15,655 nt of DNA from an uncultured Eubacteriales bacterium. GTDB taxonomy: Bacteria > Bacillota_A > Clostridia > Christensenellales > Aristaeellaceae. Below are positions 15,178 through 15,655 of the stretch, one piece after another. The number at the start of each line of letters is the position of its first letter. Within the stretch, counting starts at the first letter, position 1. The stretch covers positions 1 to 15,655 of the forward strand of contig OMRS01000095.1 of the NCBI GenBank assembly GCA_900313545.1, written 5' to 3'. Under the pieces are notes generated by a model. That model saw only the letters and a list, made by a program, of their open reading frames with translations. It did no database searches and was not told the DNA's origin. The translations under genes were made by a program, and so were the position numbers.

Positions 15178-15206
15178 ACTATAGCACTTTTAGAAAAAAA
15201 TGTACA
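15178..15206 (-). promoter_or_regulatory. Sigma-A-type promoter of the carboxypeptidase gene
   Basis: On the - strand TGTACA (15206-15201) is separated by 17 bases from TATAGT (15183-15178). These match TTGACA and TATAAT at 4 and 5 of 6 positions. The start of transcription would be near 15171, leaving a short leader with AAAGGGGGGAG before the likely start codon. The spacer contains a run of T's. Confidence 0.6.
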
Positions 15207-15248
15207 GCAAGGCGGCACAAACCGGCAGTCCAATAGCTTCCATCTCTC

Positions 15249-15521
15249 TCAAATGTATGCGGCTGAAGGAATGCGTTTCTGAGCATCGTCGCTTTCACCA
15301 ACGTAAACATACTGCCGTCCCGTCTCATCGTCTCGTCCAAACAGAAAATATACTCCTGGTGGGTGTAGCGCCGGCAAATCCCTACAATCCTTCAACTGTA
15401 TTCTTTGGATCCTATAAGAGTTGCAGTTCCAGTTGGAGAGTGTAGCAATGCAGCGGCCATTAAGAAAGCCATCCATATAGTATAAATCTACTTTTTCCCT
15501 AATTGAGCCATAGCGATGCAT
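15249..15521 (-). pseudogene. Remnant of a GIY-YIG nuclease-family gene, frameshifted and truncated
   Basis: 90 codons from ATG 15521. The section DGFLNGRCIATLSNWN, then HPPGVYFLFGRDDETG and YVYVGESDDAQKR, matches the start of GIY-YIG domain proteins that normally run on for about 200 or more further residues. After QKR the frame ends in IPSAAYI and a stop. Shifting by one base at about 15275 restores sense (QPHTFERDGSYWT), which looks like the continuation of the family; the sequence then breaks down and stops near the carboxypeptidase promoter. The conserved catalytic residues of the later part are absent. The AAAGGAG site lies directly against the ATG, with no spacing, and a possible TATAAT (- strand, 15557-15552) lies upstream. 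The DNA is AT-richer than the neighbours, which points to acquired and decaying sequence. A very short functional protein is the less likely alternative. Confidence 0.75.
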
Positions 15522-15655
15522 CTCCTTTTACACCATGCATATGTATCAATTATTATATCAAAACAGGAGCGTGTTTGCACTCCTATTTATTAACCTTCTC
15601 TCACAATTCCCGTGACGCAATTCCTGTATGATGATTAAAAATTCTTACACACTCA
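15522..15655. other. AT-rich flank without a recognisable gene
   Basis: No open frame of note reaches into this edge. On the - strand TATAAT at 15557-15552, with a weak GTGCAA 17 bases upstream, could be the promoter of the GIY-YIG remnant. A short imperfect inverted repeat at 15565-15584 (AGGAGCGTG / CACTCCT) overlaps it and could be an operator or the end of a gene outside the window. Both are weak. Confidence 0.4.

Overview
The window looks like the chromosome of a GC-rich, Gram-positive-type anaerobe, most likely a clostridial Bacillota. The reasons are strong AGGAGG-type ribosome binding sites, a DivIVA-like protein, a lipoprotein signal, a DacF-type D,D-carboxypeptidase and sigma-A-like promoter boxes. 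The order Christensenellales or Oscillospirales is only a guess. The last ~500 bases are visibly richer in A+T than the rest.

Layout. (1) 2-322: the 3' end of a PhzF-family gene. (2) 390-10751: six genes on the + strand with gaps of 18-47 bases or 20-base overlaps, very probably one operon. They encode a membrane-anchored Pro/Gln/Ala-rich protein with Trp-containing repeats; a DivIVA-like coiled-coil protein; a lipoprotein joining a NodB-like and an SGNH-like domain, both without their catalytic residues; a PilZ-glycosyltransferase 2 fusion of the hyaluronan/chitin synthase type; a membrane-anchored deacetylase-like protein with an FEDG motif and a C-terminal beta-rich region; and a membrane-anchored protein with one degenerate and one largely intact NodB deacetylase domain. 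(3) 10810-13543: a promoter, then an ISAzo13-type transposase homologue that has lost two of its three catalytic acidic residues, then a two-domain PPK2 polyphosphate kinase, ending at a perfect 12-bp hairpin. (4) 13659-15098 on the - strand: a D-Ala-D-Ala carboxypeptidase, with its own promoter at about 15178-15206. (5) 15249-15521 on the - strand: a frameshifted remnant of a GIY-YIG protein in AT-rich DNA.

How the genes may work together. The PilZ-GT2 has intact c-di-GMP binding motifs and all synthase motifs, so it probably polymerises and exports a polysaccharide under c-di-GMP control. The neighbouring NodB-like proteins suggest an N-acetylated amino sugar polymer that is partly deacetylated outside the cell. 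The two inactive-looking extracytoplasmic proteins would then bind or guide polymer, and the two coiled-coil/low-complexity proteins would place or scaffold the machine. This is inference from domains and gene order. The operon (a candidate little-described exopolysaccharide system) and the apparently domesticated transposase next to PPK2 are the two most interesting items.
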